Source: an uncultured Lachnospiraceae bacterium (GTDB lineage Bacteria; Bacillota; Clostridia; Lachnospirales; Lachnospiraceae). From it: a DNA stretch of 64,000 bases. Every line of letters begins with the position of its first letter. Position 1 is the first letter of the stretch. The stretch spans positions 1 through 64,000 of the forward strand of contig CAKRWT010000009.1 of the NCBI GenBank assembly GCA_934418125.1. Reading direction: 5' to 3'. The position numbers and the translations under genes were made by a program. Of the stretch, positions 16,565 through 26,752 are shown in pieces. The notes under the pieces were generated by a model. That model worked only from the letters and a program-made list of their open reading frames with translations. It had not been told where the DNA came from and made no database searches.

Positions 16565-17332
16565 ATGCGACAGTATCAGAATTATATTTTTGATTTATAT
16601 GGGACACTGGTAGACATTCGAACCGATGAAAACAACAAAACACTGTGGAAACGTATGAGTCTTTTTTTCGGCTATCAGGGCGCTCTTTATGAAGAAAAAG
16701 AATTACAACAGGCGTATCTGCAACAGGTAGCTTCTTTGGAACAGGAGAGAAAACAGCAGGATGCGGTGCATTATGCACACGAGTCTTACCCGGAGATTCC
16801 TATTGAAGAGGTTTTCGCTACGTTATATCAGGCAAAAGGGGTAGAGCCGGAGGAGAGATTATTACTGCATACCGGGCAGATGTTCCGGGCACTTTCCACG
16901 GAATTTGTGAAAACCTACGCGCATGCCAGGGAACTGTTACTTGCTTTAAAGCAGGCGGGGAGAGGGGTTTATCTGTTATCGAATGCTCAACGAGTGTTTA
17001 CAGAGTATGAACTGTATTATCTGGGAATTCATGATTGCTTCGATGGGATTCTTATATCCTCCGAGGAGGGCTGTAAGAAGCCGGATGAGCATTTCTTCCG
17101 GCTATTGCAGGAGCGGTATCATCTGGCGGTAGAGGATTGCCTGATGATAGGAAATGATATGGCAACGGATATTGCCGGAGCTTGTAAGATAGGAATGGAC
17201 AGCTTCTATATCCATTCTGCCATTTCCCCTAAGAGGATTACCAGTTCTGCGGGGAATAAGAGTGAAGACCAGGCAACCTACCGCATGGAACACATGAATC
17301 TGAAAACCTTGCAGAAGAAGCTGTTGGGATAG
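16565..17332 (+). CDS. HAD superfamily hydrolase (YjjG-like)
   Basis: A 255-residue HAD-IA phosphatase-like protein. Motif I is FDLYGTLVDI, with the nucleophile Asp near residue 10. Motif II is LLSNAQ, motif III is the Lys of GCKKPDEHFF, and motif IV is IGNDMATDIAGA. An alpha-helical cap lies between motifs I and II. Such enzymes dephosphorylate small metabolites or nucleotides, but the substrate is not predictable. It is likely a stand-alone gene after the polysaccharide block. Confidence 0.88.
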   Translation: MRQYQNYIFDLYGTLVDIRTDENNKTLWKRMSLFFGYQGALYEEKELQQAYLQQVASLEQERKQQDAVHYAHESYPEIPIEEVFATLYQAKGVEPEERLLLHTGQMFRALSTEFVKTYAHARELLLALKQAGRGVYLLSNAQRVFTEYELYYLGIHDCFDGILISSEEGCKKPDEHFFRLLQERYHLAVEDCLMIGNDMATDIAGACKIGMDSFYIHSAISPKRITSSAGNKSEDQATYRMEHMNLKTLQKKLLG

Positions 17333-17406
17333 CAGGTTCTGTCTTGTAAGTGTGTAAGCGCGGGTGTAGAATAGGAATAACAGAAAACAGCATAGGAGGT
17401 ATGGCT

Positions 17407-17685
17407 ATGGATTTTTTTGATAAACTGGGGACAACAATTTCTACAAAGGGAAAGGAAGTTACGGGAAAGGCAAAGGATTTGGCAGAGGTGGCAAATCTGA
17501 AAAGCCAGATAAGCACCTGTGAGAGTGTGATTAAGAAAAATTACATAGAAATCGGAAAGAAGTATTATGAGATGCATGCATCTGCTCCGGAAGATGAGTA
17601 TGAAGAGCAGTGCAGAGCCATTGCCAATGCACAGAATGCCATGGTAGACCTGGAAAATAAAATAAAGGAAATCAAAGGTATTTAG
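17407..17685 (+). CDS. 92-residue coiled-coil protein of unknown function
   Basis: Start chosen at ATG 17,407 because AGGAGG (17,394-17,399) is ideally spaced to it and too close to the ATG at 17,401. The protein (MDFFDKLGTTISTKGKEV...) is helical, with a predicted coiled coil ending in NAMVDLENKIKEIKGI. It resembles the N-terminal part of clostridial zinc-ribbon proteins but lacks the ribbon. No function is assigned. Confidence 0.75.
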   Translation: MDFFDKLGTTISTKGKEVTGKAKDLAEVANLKSQISTCESVIKKNYIEIGKKYYEMHASAPEDEYEEQCRAIANAQNAMVDLENKIKEIKGI

Positions 17686-17767
17686 AAGACCGGACACAGG
17701 AAAAATAAAAGAAAAGTGGAATAGTGGATGGAATAGTAGAATAGAAGAAACAAAATAAAGAAGAAAA

Positions 17768-17813
17768 AGAAATCCGTATCACAAGTATTTGTGATACGGA
17801 TTTCTGTTGTTTA
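17768..17813. terminator. bidirectional terminator between convergent genes
   Basis: A 13-bp-plus stem (AAATCCGTATCAC / GTGATACGGATTT) with a short loop is flanked by an A-rich left arm and a T-rich right arm. It separates the plus-strand gene ending at 17,685 from the minus-strand PBP gene. Confidence 0.85.
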
Positions 17814-17865
17814 ATCATTCCATAACATAATAAGAAGTTACGAGCAAGTGGAAGAGCAGACTTTT

Positions 17866-20577
17866 TTATTGCGCGGCCTGTTCCGGCGGTGTTTCGGCAG
17901 GTTGTTGCGCAGCAGCGGCAGCTGCAGCTGCTGCCTGCTGATTCCGTTGTTCTATTTCAGCCCGCTGAGCATTGATAATGTTCTCATAATCCGGGTTCGC
18001 AAAGAACTCTGCAGTATGGGAACAGGTATTACTGGTCTGCGGGGTGTTGGTCTGTGTGGTAACAGAACCATCTTCATTGACTACCTGTGTGGTAGTGGTG
18101 GAGCCACTCTGTAAGGAAACATCTTCTACCGGAGTAAGTTCCAGAACACCTTCTACCTTGAAAGGACAGAATTCTGTAGCCGGCAGATTATCATACTGGC
18201 AGATGGTTCCTGCGTAATGGACATCACAGGATTCAGTAGGAACCGTACCTTCTGCAAAGTACTCCGTCTTTAAATGTGCATCGCAAAGTCCTGCGATAGG
18301 AAGTTTGCCGGATTTGGAACATACTGTTGCGGTAACAATACCGGCAGGAACATTGAAAGACTGATTTGGCAGTTCTTCATGAATCCTGGACATTGCTGCA
18401 CGCCATAATGTTTTAGCAAGGTTTTTCTCCTGTTTGGAGGAGAGTTTTACGTTGTTGTCATAGCCTGCCCAGGTAGTGGCGGTATAGTAAGGGGTATAAC
18501 CGCAAAACCATACATCATTATAATCAGAGGTAGTACCTGTCTTACCGGCAATCGCCATACCACCGAAATTAACGGAACCACCAGTACCGCTGGTAACAAC
18601 ATCTACCATGGCATCAGTCAGCAGGAAAGCAGTGGTTTCCTTGATAACCTGTTTGGACTGTGGTGTTGTATTATCCAGAATAATGTTGCCGTCATGGTCA
18701 ACAACCCTGGTATAAAGCTTTGGTTTGATGTAAGTACCGCTGTTGGCAATGGTTGCGTAGGCGGCATTTAATTCTTCATTGGTAACACCTTTGGTAATAC
18801 CACCCAGGGCAAGGGTCTGCTGGATATCGGAAAATACCTGCCCATTGATTTCCATGCGGTCCACCAGGGTAGTAAAGCCAAAGTTAATCAGATAATCAAA
18901 GCCAAGCTGAGGGGTAATCTGTGTCAGGGTTTTAACGGCTACAATATTCATGGAATCCCGGATACCATCTCTCAGGGAAGAAAGACCGCGGTACTGTTCT
19001 CCATACCAGTTGGCAACCGGACGTCCGGTGGAATAGTTAAATGGTGCATCATTCATAACGGTAGCCAGTGTCATACCTGCACTGTCCAAAGCAGGAGCAT
19101 ACGTAGATACAATCTTAAAGGTAGAACCGGGCTGTCTCGGAGAATCGGTTGCACGATTCAGGGTACGGCTTCCGGTTTTGGCACCACGTCCGCCCACCAT
19201 AGCTACAATATAGCCGGTGCTCTGGTCCTCTACAACAAGAGAAACCTGAGGCTGTGGGGTAAGACTTATGGTTTCGCCATATACTTCATCCCCATAGGAC
19301 ATAACGGCATCTTTGTAAGCTTCAATATCCTGATAAGCTTCTTCCTGGGAAGCGTAAATCAGATTAAAACTCTGGGAACGATTCTCTTTCCAGTAAGTAC
19401 GGAACATTTCGGTACTGTAATTCTCATGGTCACCATTACTCTTTTCGACTGTCAGCTCATAGTTCAGATACCACTTGGTATTTTCCGGGAAGTTTGTTTC
19501 ATCAGAGCACACCTCATCACAGATAGACTGAATGGAAGGATCCTGGGTAGAGTAAATTTTAAGACCACCGCTGTAAAGCAGGGTATAAGCCTGTGTTTCG
19601 TTGTAGCCGGCATTGATTAAATCTTCCAACACGTCATCCGTCAGCGCGTCAATAAAATATGTATTGACGGAGGAATCTTCGTTTTCAGAATCAGCAATCT
19701 GGATACGGGAGTATACATCATCGGCAAGTGCCAGGTCATGTTCTTCCTGGGAAATAAAACCCTGTTTTAACATATCATCCAGAACCTTTTCACGACGTTC
19801 CGCATTTTTGTCCGGATGGGTAATCGGGTTGTAACGGGATGGGTTCTTGGTAATACCGGCAATCACTGCACATTCGGATAAAGTCAGGTCGCTGACCGAT
19901 TTGTTAAAATAACGAAGAGAAGCAGCCTGCACACCCAGGGTATTCTGTCCTAAGTTGATAGTGTTCATGTAGTTGATGAGAATGGTATCCTTATCCATGA
20001 CCTTTTCCAGTTCCAGGGCAAGGTACTGTTCCTGAATCTTACGTTTTACACGGTCGGCCAGGGAGTCTTCACTCGTCCAGTCCGTAAAGACGTTATTTTT
20101 TAATAACTGCTGGGTAATGGTACTGGCCCCTTCGGTAAAGGTTCCACCGGCAGCGATGTTTTTAAGCCCTACCACACCGGCACGGATAATTCCTTTGATG
20201 TCGATTCCGTTATGTTCATAGAAACGGGAATCCTCAATAGCTACGAAAGCATTCTGTAAATCCTTCGGCACCATATCAATCGTGACCGGAATACGGTTTG
20301 AGTCTGTGGAAACCAGCTTGGCAGTCTGATTCCCCTCAATATCATATACAAAGGTAGAGTAGCCGGTTGGTGTAACGTCAATATTGCCGATGTCCGGAGC
20401 TGTAGCGATGACTCCCTTGAAAATACCAATGCCGGCACTGCAGCCGATAACAGCAATGCCTATCAGTGCAATCAGAAATACCTGCACAAAGGTAAATGCT
20501 ATCTTCTTTCCCCATTTCACAGAAGTTGCATTGAGTGCCTTTTGTTTATTACGGACACCCCTTTTTCCATAATTCAT
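17866..20577 (-). CDS. class A penicillin-binding protein (glycosyltransferase/transpeptidase)
   Basis: A 903-residue bifunctional peptidoglycan synthase. The start is ATG 20,577 with AAGGAGG upstream. A reading 25 codons longer has no such site. A basic N-terminus and membrane helix (about 23-50) precede the GT51 domain (EDSRFYEHNGID, GASTITQQLLKN), then the transpeptidase with active-site STFK (QPGSTFK), SMN in RDSMNIVAVK, and KTGT. The C-terminus has cysteine pairs and an alanine/glutamine/proline-rich tail. It polymerises and cross-links cell wall outside the membrane. Confidence 0.95.
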   Translation of the reverse strand: MNYGKRGVRNKQKALNATSVKWGKKIAFTFVQVFLIALIGIAVIGCSAGIGIFKGVIATAPDIGNIDVTPTGYSTFVYDIEGNQTAKLVSTDSNRIPVTIDMVPKDLQNAFVAIEDSRFYEHNGIDIKGIIRAGVVGLKNIAAGGTFTEGASTITQQLLKNNVFTDWTSEDSLADRVKRKIQEQYLALELEKVMDKDTILINYMNTINLGQNTLGVQAASLRYFNKSVSDLTLSECAVIAGITKNPSRYNPITHPDKNAERREKVLDDMLKQGFISQEEHDLALADDVYSRIQIADSENEDSSVNTYFIDALTDDVLEDLINAGYNETQAYTLLYSGGLKIYSTQDPSIQSICDEVCSDETNFPENTKWYLNYELTVEKSNGDHENYSTEMFRTYWKENRSQSFNLIYASQEEAYQDIEAYKDAVMSYGDEVYGETISLTPQPQVSLVVEDQSTGYIVAMVGGRGAKTGSRTLNRATDSPRQPGSTFKIVSTYAPALDSAGMTLATVMNDAPFNYSTGRPVANWYGEQYRGLSSLRDGIRDSMNIVAVKTLTQITPQLGFDYLINFGFTTLVDRMEINGQVFSDIQQTLALGGITKGVTNEELNAAYATIANSGTYIKPKLYTRVVDHDGNIILDNTTPQSKQVIKETTAFLLTDAMVDVVTSGTGGSVNFGGMAIAGKTGTTSDYNDVWFCGYTPYYTATTWAGYDNNVKLSSKQEKNLAKTLWRAAMSRIHEELPNQSFNVPAGIVTATVCSKSGKLPIAGLCDAHLKTEYFAEGTVPTESCDVHYAGTICQYDNLPATEFCPFKVEGVLELTPVEDVSLQSGSTTTTQVVNEDGSVTTQTNTPQTSNTCSHTAEFFANPDYENIINAQRAEIEQRNQQAAAAAAAAAQQPAETPPEQAAQ

Positions 20578-20650
20578 TAATATTGCCTCCTTAAGGTTGC
20601 CATGCACCCGAATTGCTAAAAAATACCAGGGCATAAATAACCTATCATGC

Positions 20651-20679
20651 ATTATAACAAAGTTTCCTGTGTAAATAAA
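20651..20679 (-). promoter_or_regulatory. probable promoter of the PBP gene
   Basis: On the minus strand TTTATT (20,679-20,674) and a perfect TATAAT (20,656-20,651) are 17 nt apart, about 75 nt before the PBP start. The -35 box is weak. Confidence 0.45.
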
Positions 20680-20763
20680 GGATTTTTCTTTTATCTTATG
20701 AGAAACTTAAGGATTCATAAGGATTATTTACTTATTTTTTACTTTTATTCTATGGAATGTACC

Positions 20764-20792
20764 TTGTCCACCAGATTGTAAAATGCTATACT
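20764..20792 (+). promoter_or_regulatory. probable promoter of yigZ
   Basis: TTGTCC (20,764-20,769), a 17-nt spacer and TATACT (20,787-20,792) lie 84 nt before the start of the YigZ gene. Confidence 0.55.
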
Positions 20793-20875
20793 GAATATGT
20801 TTGTGGCATGGAGCCGGATAAGTAAGAACAAATAAGAAAGGTATTAAGACCCCAAAGCGGGTTGACAGAGGATAA

Positions 20876-21529
20876 ATGGAATCTGGTCATAGGTTGGAGC
20901 CGTATCAAATCATAGAGCAGGGGGGAGCAGGAGAAATCGAGGAAAAGAAATCCCGGTTTATTGCTCACGTTGCGCCTGTTACCACCGAGGAAGAGGCACT
21001 TGCTTTTATTGACGCCAGGAAAAAGGAATATTGGGATGCACGACATAACTGTTATGCATATATATTAGGAAACCAGGGCGAAGTTATGCGCTTTTCCGAT
21101 GATGGGGAACCCTCCGGAACTGCTGGCAAGCCCATTTTGGAAGTACTGGTAAATTCCGGCATCCGTAATCTTGTGGTTGTGGTAACTCGTTATTTCGGCG
21201 GGACTTTATTAGGAACCGGTGGGCTTGTGCGTGCCTATACCCAGGCAACCCAGGCAGGAATTGCTGCAAGTGATATCAGAACGATGTATTATGGATATAA
21301 AATAACAGTTGTTACTGATTATAATGGTATTGGCAAGATACAATATCTGTTAGGACAGAAGGGAATCCCGATAACCGAATCAACTTACACAGAACAGGTT
21401 ACCATACAGTTATATCTTACCTATGAACAAAAAGATATGGTAGTGCGGGAAATTACCGAGGTAACTGCAGGCAAGGCAGTAATTGAAATATCAGAGCCTC
21501 TGTACTACAAGGGGACGAGTAACACATAG
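20876..21529 (+). CDS. yigZ: YigZ/IMPACT family protein
   Basis: A 217-residue protein of the IMPACT (UPF0029) family. Motifs are EIEEKKSRFIAHVAPV, DDGEPSGTAGKPILEVL, VVVTRYFGGTLLGTGGLVRAY and a C-terminal ferredoxin-like domain. The biochemical role in bacteria is unclear; eukaryotic IMPACT affects translation control. The mgtE gene follows, with its likely start 73 nt downstream. Confidence 0.93.
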   Translation: MESGHRLEPYQIIEQGGAGEIEEKKSRFIAHVAPVTTEEEALAFIDARKKEYWDARHNCYAYILGNQGEVMRFSDDGEPSGTAGKPILEVLVNSGIRNLVVVVTRYFGGTLLGTGGLVRAYTQATQAGIAASDIRTMYYGYKITVVTDYNGIGKIQYLLGQKGIPITESTYTEQVTIQLYLTYEQKDMVVREITEVTAGKAVIEISEPLYYKGTSNT

Positions 21530-21601
21530 ATGACTGTAACCGGTCAGGACTTTTCAGAAAGAAGAAGCTTGTGGTCATCTGGTGGGAAAGACAGGTGTGC
21601 T

Positions 21602-23005
21602 ATGAGTGAGATCCGAGAAGAACAGAAAACAGAACAGGAGAAAGATATTCGGAACGAATACGAAGATTATGGCGTGGAAGAAATCCGGAATCTGCTGAAA
21701 AAGGGCCAATATACAAAGCTGCGCCAGGTAATTCAGGAACTGAATGACGCAGATATTGCAGATTATATAGAAGAAATGGATGAAGAGGATGTCATCAAGA
21801 TATTCCGTATCCTGCCGAAGGACATGGCAGCAGATGTGTTTTCCTATCTGGAACTGGATAACCAGCAGAATATCATTACTTCCCTGTCCGATAAAGATGC
21901 TGCCCGCATTATTGATAACATGATGTCTGATGATGCGAAAGAGCTGATGGATGAGATGCCTGCCAATGTGGTAAAACGTCTTATCGCCAATACCAGTCCC
22001 GATACCCGTAAGGCCATCAACCATCTGATGCGCTATCCGGAGGATTCTGCCGGCAGCATCATGACGGTCGAGTATGTGGACCTGAAAGAGAATCTTACAG
22101 TGGCAGAAGCAATTGAACGGATTCGTAAGGTTGGTGTTGACAGCGAAACTATCAACATCTGCTACGTGCTGGATAACCGCAGAACCCTGGTGGGAACCGT
22201 AGCTCTCCGTTACCTGCTGATAAGTGACCCGGATGCCATTATCGGAGATATCATGCATAAGAATGTCATCTCCCTGCACACCCTGATGGATCAGGAAGAG
22301 GTTGCCAGACAGTTTAAAAAGTATGAATTTACGGCAATGCCCGTTGTGGATAATGAAGACCGCCTGGTGGGTATCATTACCATGGATGACGTTGTGGACA
22401 TCCTGGAAGAAGAAACCACAGAGGATATCGAGAAGATGGCGGCGTTGATGCCATCGGATAAGCCTTATCTGAAAACTTCTGTTTTTGAAACCTATAAGAA
22501 AAGAATTCCCTGGCTGCTTTTGTTGATGATTTCTGCAACGTTTACTGGAGGAATCATTACTTCTTTTGAAGATGCATTAAGTAAATATGTGGCACTGACC
22601 GCTTATATTCCCATGCTGATGGATACCGGTGGTAATGCCGGCGGACAGGCATCTGCCACGATTATCCGTGGACTTTCTCTGGACGAAATTGAATTTAGTG
22701 ACTGGCTGATTGTTATCTGGAGGGAGATAAGGACAGCGGTGTTATGTGGCGTGACTTTAGGAATATGTAATTTTGTCAAGCTGATAGCGTTTGATAAGGT
22801 TGGTGTGGCGGTAGCTTTTGTAGTATGCATCACGTTGATGTTAGCGGTAGTAGTAGCCAAGGTGGTAGGTTCTACGTTACCGATGATTGCCAAGAAGATT
22901 GGTATGGATCCGGCAGTTATGGCAAGTCCGTTTATCACAACGATTGTGGATGCCATTTCCCTGTTGATTTACTTCCGGGTGGCAACCATAATGCTGGGAA
23001 TATAG
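21602..23005 (+). CDS. mgtE: magnesium transporter MgtE
   Basis: A 467-residue transporter. An N-terminal superhelical MgtE domain (DADIADYIEEMDEEDV, DNMMSDDAKELMDEMP) precedes two CBS domains (PEDSAGSIMT, VVDNEDRLVGIITMDDVVDILEEE) and five membrane helices with MDTGGNAGGQASATIIRGL, the selectivity region. Cytosolic Mg2+ binding to the N/CBS part closes the channel in this family. ATG 21,602 gives the family length. An in-frame ATG at 21,530 directly after yigZ is possible but adds an uncharacteristic extension. Confidence 0.93.
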   Translation: MSEIREEQKTEQEKDIRNEYEDYGVEEIRNLLKKGQYTKLRQVIQELNDADIADYIEEMDEEDVIKIFRILPKDMAADVFSYLELDNQQNIITSLSDKDAARIIDNMMSDDAKELMDEMPANVVKRLIANTSPDTRKAINHLMRYPEDSAGSIMTVEYVDLKENLTVAEAIERIRKVGVDSETINICYVLDNRRTLVGTVALRYLLISDPDAIIGDIMHKNVISLHTLMDQEEVARQFKKYEFTAMPVVDNEDRLVGIITMDDVVDILEEETTEDIEKMAALMPSDKPYLKTSVFETYKKRIPWLLLLMISATFTGGIITSFEDALSKYVALTAYIPMLMDTGGNAGGQASATIIRGLSLDEIEFSDWLIVIWREIRTAVLCGVTLGICNFVKLIAFDKVGVAVAFVVCITLMLAVVVAKVVGSTLPMIAKKIGMDPAVMASPFITTIVDAISLLIYFRVATIMLGI

Positions 23006-23067
23006 AGGGAATAACGGGAAGAATAGTACAAGAATAGAAATAATAATAGAGATAAGATAGAAAATAG

Positions 23068-23104
23068 AAATGGGAAGCCTTATCAGAGGACTTCCCATTT
23101 TATA
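23068..23104. terminator. bidirectional terminator between mgtE and typA
   Basis: Stem AAATGGGAAG / CTTCCCATTT with a short loop, A-rich on the left and T-rich on the right, between converging genes. Confidence 0.8.
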
Positions 23105-23109
23105 TGTTC

Positions 23110-24951
23110 TTATTTCTTCGCAGCGGCAGACATGGCAGCACGTTTCCTTAATGTAGGGTCAAGAATCTTCTTACGGATACGGATGGTCTGAGGGGTTACC
23201 TCCAGAAGCTCATCGGTATCAATAAATTCCAGCGCCTGCTCCAGACTTAATACCTTAGGTGGTGTCAGACGAAGGGCTTCATCTGCACTGGAGGAACGGG
23301 TATTGGTAAGCTGTTTTTTCTTACATACATTTAATTCAATATCTTCACCACGTCCGTTCTGACCAACAATCATACCGGAGTATACCTTCGTACCAGGTCC
23401 GATAAATAAAGTACCACGCTCCTGTGCATTGAACAGACCATAGGTAATGGCTTCACCTGCTTCAAATGCAATCAGGGAACCCTGCTTACGATACTGGATA
23501 TCCCCCTTATAAGGACCATAGCCATCAAAGATACTATTCATGATACCATTACCCTTGGTATCGGTCATAAATTCTCCACGATAGCCGATTAAGCCTCTGG
23601 ATGGAATCGAGAACTCTAAACGGGTGTAGCCGCCAGAGGCCATACCCATATTGCGAAGTTCCCCTTTTCGCTGGCTTAACTTCTCAATAACCGTACCGGA
23701 AAATTCTTCCGGTACATCAATATAGCATAATTCCATAGGCTCTAATTTCTTGCCGTTTTCATCTGTTTTATATAATACTTCTGCTTTACTGACTGCAAAT
23801 TCATATCCTTCACGGCGCATATTCTCAATCAGAACAGACAGATGAAGCTCACCACGGCCAGAAACTTTGAAAGATTCGGTAGAATCGGTTTCCTCTACCC
23901 GAAGAGATACATCTGTATTTAACTCCCGGAACAGACGGTCACGTAAATGGCGGCTGGTAATGTATTTTCCTTCCTGACCTGCCAGTGGAGAATCGTTCAC
24001 GATAAAATGCATGGCGATGGTTGGCTCAGAAATTTTCTGGAATGGAATCGGTTCCGGATTTTCAGGGGAGCAGAGGGTATCACCAATGTGAATGTCGGAA
24101 ATACCGGAGATGGCAACGATAGAACCGATACCGGCTTCCTTTACTTCCACTTTATTCAGACCATCATATTCGTATAATTTGCTGATTTTTACTTTTTTCA
24201 TCTTATCAGGATCATGATGGTTCACGATAACTACATCCTGATTAACTTTTACAATACCATTATCTACCTTACCAACACCGATACGTCCGACATACTCGTT
24301 GTAATCAATGGTGCTGATTAACACCTGGGTGCCGGCATCCGGGTCACCGGTAGGTGCCGGAATGTGTTCGAGAATGGTATCAAACAGAGCGGACATGTCT
24401 TTGCCCTTTACGGTAAGCTGTGTGCTGGCAGTACCGGCTTTGGCAGAAGCGTATACAAAAGGACAGTCAAGCTGTTCGTCATTGGCATCCAAATCCATGA
24501 ATAACTCCAGGACTTCATCGGCTACCTGAATCGGTCTTGCTTCGGGACGGTCACATTTGTTGATACATACGATAACGGATAAGTCCAGCTCCAGGGCTTT
24601 CTTTAATACGAATTTTGTCTGTGGCATAGGACCTTCAAAGGCATCTACCACCAGAATAACACCATCTACCATTTTCAGGACACGCTCTACCTCGCCACCG
24701 AAGTCAGCATGTCCGGGGGTGTCAATGATGTTGATTTTAACACCTTTATACATAACGGCTGTGTTTTTGGAAAGAATTGTGATACCACGTTCTTTCTCAA
24801 TATCATTGGAATCCATGACACGTTCAGCCACTTCCTGATTTTCTCTGAATACACCGCTTTGCTTTAATAACTCGTCCACCAGGGTTGTCTTACCATGGTC
24901 AACGTGAGCGATGATAGCTATATTTCTTACATCTTCTCTTGTCTGTTTCAT
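23110..24951 (-). CDS. typA: ribosome-associated GTPase TypA/BipA
   Basis: A 613-residue translational GTPase. G1 is AHVDHGKTT (15-23), G2 lies in RGITI, G3 is [11 protein letters not shown] and G4 is NKCD. Domains II, III and V of EF-G type follow, then the BipA C-terminal domain ([25 protein letters not shown]). It binds ribosomes and helps 50S assembly and growth under stress or cold. Normal length and a single gene. Confidence 0.96.
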   Translation of the reverse strand: MKQTREDVRNIAIIAHVDHGKTTLVDELLKQSGVFRENQEVAERVMDSNDIEKERGITILSKNTAVMYKGVKINIIDTPGHADFGGEVERVLKMVDGVILVVDAFEGPMPQTKFVLKKALELDLSVIVCINKCDRPEARPIQVADEVLELFMDLDANDEQLDCPFVYASAKAGTASTQLTVKGKDMSALFDTILEHIPAPTGDPDAGTQVLISTIDYNEYVGRIGVGKVDNGIVKVNQDVVIVNHHDPDKMKKVKISKLYEYDGLNKVEVKEAGIGSIVAISGISDIHIGDTLCSPENPEPIPFQKISEPTIAMHFIVNDSPLAGQEGKYITSRHLRDRLFRELNTDVSLRVEETDSTESFKVSGRGELHLSVLIENMRREGYEFAVSKAEVLYKTDENGKKLEPMELCYIDVPEEFSGTVIEKLSQRKGELRNMGMASGGYTRLEFSIPSRGLIGYRGEFMTDTKGNGIMNSIFDGYGPYKGDIQYRKQGSLIAFEAGEAITYGLFNAQERGTLFIGPGTKVYSGMIVGQNGRGEDIELNVCKKKQLTNTRSSSADEALRLTPPKVLSLEQALEFIDTDELLEVTPQTIRIRKKILDPTLRKRAAMSAAAKK

Positions 24952-25013
24952 GTTCTACCATGCCTTTCTGGAATTACAGTGAAATATACTGGTTAACTTA
25001 TTTCGAACGCTTC

Positions 25014-25042
25014 ATTATATCACTGGAAAAAACATCATGCAA
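25014..25042 (-). promoter_or_regulatory. promoter of typA
   Basis: On the minus strand TTGCAT (25,042-25,037), a 17-nt spacer and a perfect TATAAT (25,019-25,014), about 60 nt before the typA start. The rest of 25,043-25,220 shows nothing I can name. Confidence 0.6.
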
Positions 25043-25231
25043 GCAATATTTGTGAAAAGTAAGGCAGCAAAAGTAAGGATAGCTGCGGGGATGGGAAAAT
25101 TATCAGATACCATGTAAGCCGTATACCCGCGATGCTTAACAGTTCTATTTCCGTGGGGAATCTTATATATTGATAATACAATACTAAAAGGAATTCCAAA
25201 AAAATTCCGCAGTGTAGAAGGGAGAAAAAAC

Positions 25232-25861
25232 ATGACAGATAAGGTGATTGAAAACAACCAGGTGGCAATTATGGGGGAAATCGTAAGTGATTTTACCTAC
25301 AGCCATGAGATTTTCGGAGAGGGCTTTTATATGGTAGATATCAGTGTAGACCGTTTAAGTGAATCTACTGATATTATACCGGTAATGGTCTCCGAGAGAT
25401 TACTAGATGTGAATGAGGATTATAAGGGCATGAAAATCTGCATTACAGGGCAATTCCGCTCCTATAACCGGCATGAGGAGAGGAAGAACAGACTGGTGCT
25501 TTCTGTTTTTGCAAGGGAGATTGAATTCGTGGAGGAGATGCCTGAGAGTGCTAAGACCAACCAGATTTTCCTGGATGGCTATATCTGCAAGGCACCTATT
25601 TACCGTAAAACACCATTGGGACGTGAGATAGCAGATTTACTGCTGGCTGTGAACAGACCATACGGAAAATCAGACTACATACCCTGCATCTGCTGGGGAA
25701 GAAATGCCCGGTTTGCAAGTAACTTTGAAGTGGGAAGCCGATGTGAAATCTGGGGTAGGATTCAGAGCCGTGAATATATGAAAAAGCTCTCGGAAGAGCA
25801 GCTGGAAAGAAGAGTTGCATACGAGGTTTCAGTAAGTAAACTGGAGCTTGTTGAAGAATAG
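25232..25861 (+). CDS. OB-fold single-stranded DNA-binding-like protein
   Basis: A 209-residue protein with two OB-fold-like halves: residues about 8-95 (NQVAIMGEIVSDFTYSHEIFGE, GMKICITGQFRSYN) and about 105-205 (NQIFLDGYICKAPIYRKTPLGREIADLLLAVNR, YIPCICWGRNARFA, GSRCEIWGRIQSREY). The second half is SSB/PriB-like. There is no acidic SSB tail, so it is not the main SSB. It may act in DNA replication or repair. A GGGAGA site precedes ATG 25,232. Confidence 0.75.
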   Translation: MTDKVIENNQVAIMGEIVSDFTYSHEIFGEGFYMVDISVDRLSESTDIIPVMVSERLLDVNEDYKGMKICITGQFRSYNRHEERKNRLVLSVFAREIEFVEEMPESAKTNQIFLDGYICKAPIYRKTPLGREIADLLLAVNRPYGKSDYIPCICWGRNARFASNFEVGSRCEIWGRIQSREYMKKLSEEQLERRVAYEVSVSKLELVEE

Positions 25862-25933
25862 AGTTGCACGAAAGGAAGGGATGTGCTATGATTAGCGGCA
25901 TAAAACTATGATGGAAAGTCTGAGGAGTGCAGT

Positions 25934-26434
25934 ATGAGGAAGGGCATGATTCAAATCTACAGCGGGGAAGGGCACGGAAAATCGCCTGCGGCACTGGGAA
26001 GAGCTATTCAGACCGCCTGTATTGGTGAGAATGTTGTCATTATTCAGTTTTTAAAAGGAAGAGGACTGATTGAATCGGAGTTTGTAAAGCGGTTAGAACC
26101 GGAAATCAAAATTTTCCGCTTTGAGAAATCGGACGAAGATTTTGCAGAATTATCGGAAGCATGTCAGAGGGAAGAAATCAGTAATATTAAAAATGGACTG
26201 AACTTCGCCAAGAAGGTGCTCAATACCGGGGAATGTTCTCTTTTAATTCTGGATGAGGTGCTTGGACTGATTGACAATGGTATCATCACGGTGGAAGAAC
26301 TGAAAACGTTACTTGCTTCCAAGCCGGAAGAGATGGACATCATCATGACAGGAATTTCCTTAAATGATGAAGTATGTATGCTGGCAGATGAAGTGACCAA
26401 GGTAGAAACCATGCGCTTTAAAATCTGGGAATAA
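25934..26434 (+). CDS. cob(I)yrinic acid a,c-diamide adenosyltransferase (CobO/BtuR-like)
   Basis: A 166-residue P-loop protein. The family P-loop is GEGHGKSPAALGRAIQ (residues 11-26), followed by VVIIQFLKG and LLILDEVLGLIDNG (Walker B type). The family transfers adenosyl from ATP to cob(I)alamin or cobyrinic acid diamide to make coenzyme B12. No other cobalamin gene is nearby, so it may serve B12 salvage or a related nucleotide-binding role. Confidence 0.85.
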   Translation: MRKGMIQIYSGEGHGKSPAALGRAIQTACIGENVVIIQFLKGRGLIESEFVKRLEPEIKIFRFEKSDEDFAELSEACQREEISNIKNGLNFAKKVLNTGECSLLILDEVLGLIDNGIITVEELKTLLASKPEEMDIIMTGISLNDEVCMLADEVTKVETMRFKIWE

Positions 26435-26477
26435 ACTGCGCTTTGGTAGGTAAATCGTGGTTTTGTATGGATAGCCG

Positions 26478-26506
26478 TTGACAGTAGGAAAGTCCGGTGC
26501 TATGAT
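26478..26506 (+). promoter_or_regulatory. promoter of the lysine riboswitch-dapA transcript
   Basis: TTGACA (26,478-26,483), a 17-nt spacer and TATGAT (26,501-26,506). The start site near 26,513 lies just before the aptamer. Confidence 0.75.
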
Positions 26507-26527
26507 AAATTCAATGAAATAAATAGA

Positions 26528-26697
26528 AAGTCGATAGAGGTTGCGTATTTCATCAGTAAAGGTTTGGATGTGACAGGCACAGTAGAAGAGCCGGGAAAGG
26601 GGAACACGCCGAAAGGAAAGAATACCTGTTGTTTTTTGCCTTGGGCATGCAGTTAAGAACTGTATGACTGTCATCTGATTAGATGGGGAGCTATCCG
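26528..26697 (+). promoter_or_regulatory. lysine riboswitch (L-box) aptamer
   Basis: The sequence shows the L-box signature in order: GATAGAGGTTGCG, CATCAGTAAAGG, GCCGGGAAAGGGGAACACGCCGAAA, GACTGTCATC and GATGGGGAGCTATC, which closes on the first element. Lysine binding should favour the terminator that follows at 26,720-26,752 and shut off dapA. The next gene, dapA, is a classical L-box target in Firmicutes. Confidence 0.93.
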
Positions 26698-26719
26698 TAA
26701 ATTTTGTTGTGTATGTGAT

Positions 26720-26752
26720 AAAAGCTGACCCATTGTGGTCAGCTTTCTTTTA
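26720..26752 (+). terminator. riboswitch expression-platform terminator
   Basis: AAAGCTGACC / GGTCAGCTTT stem with loop CATTGT, followed by CTTTT, 23 nt after the aptamer. Confidence 0.85.
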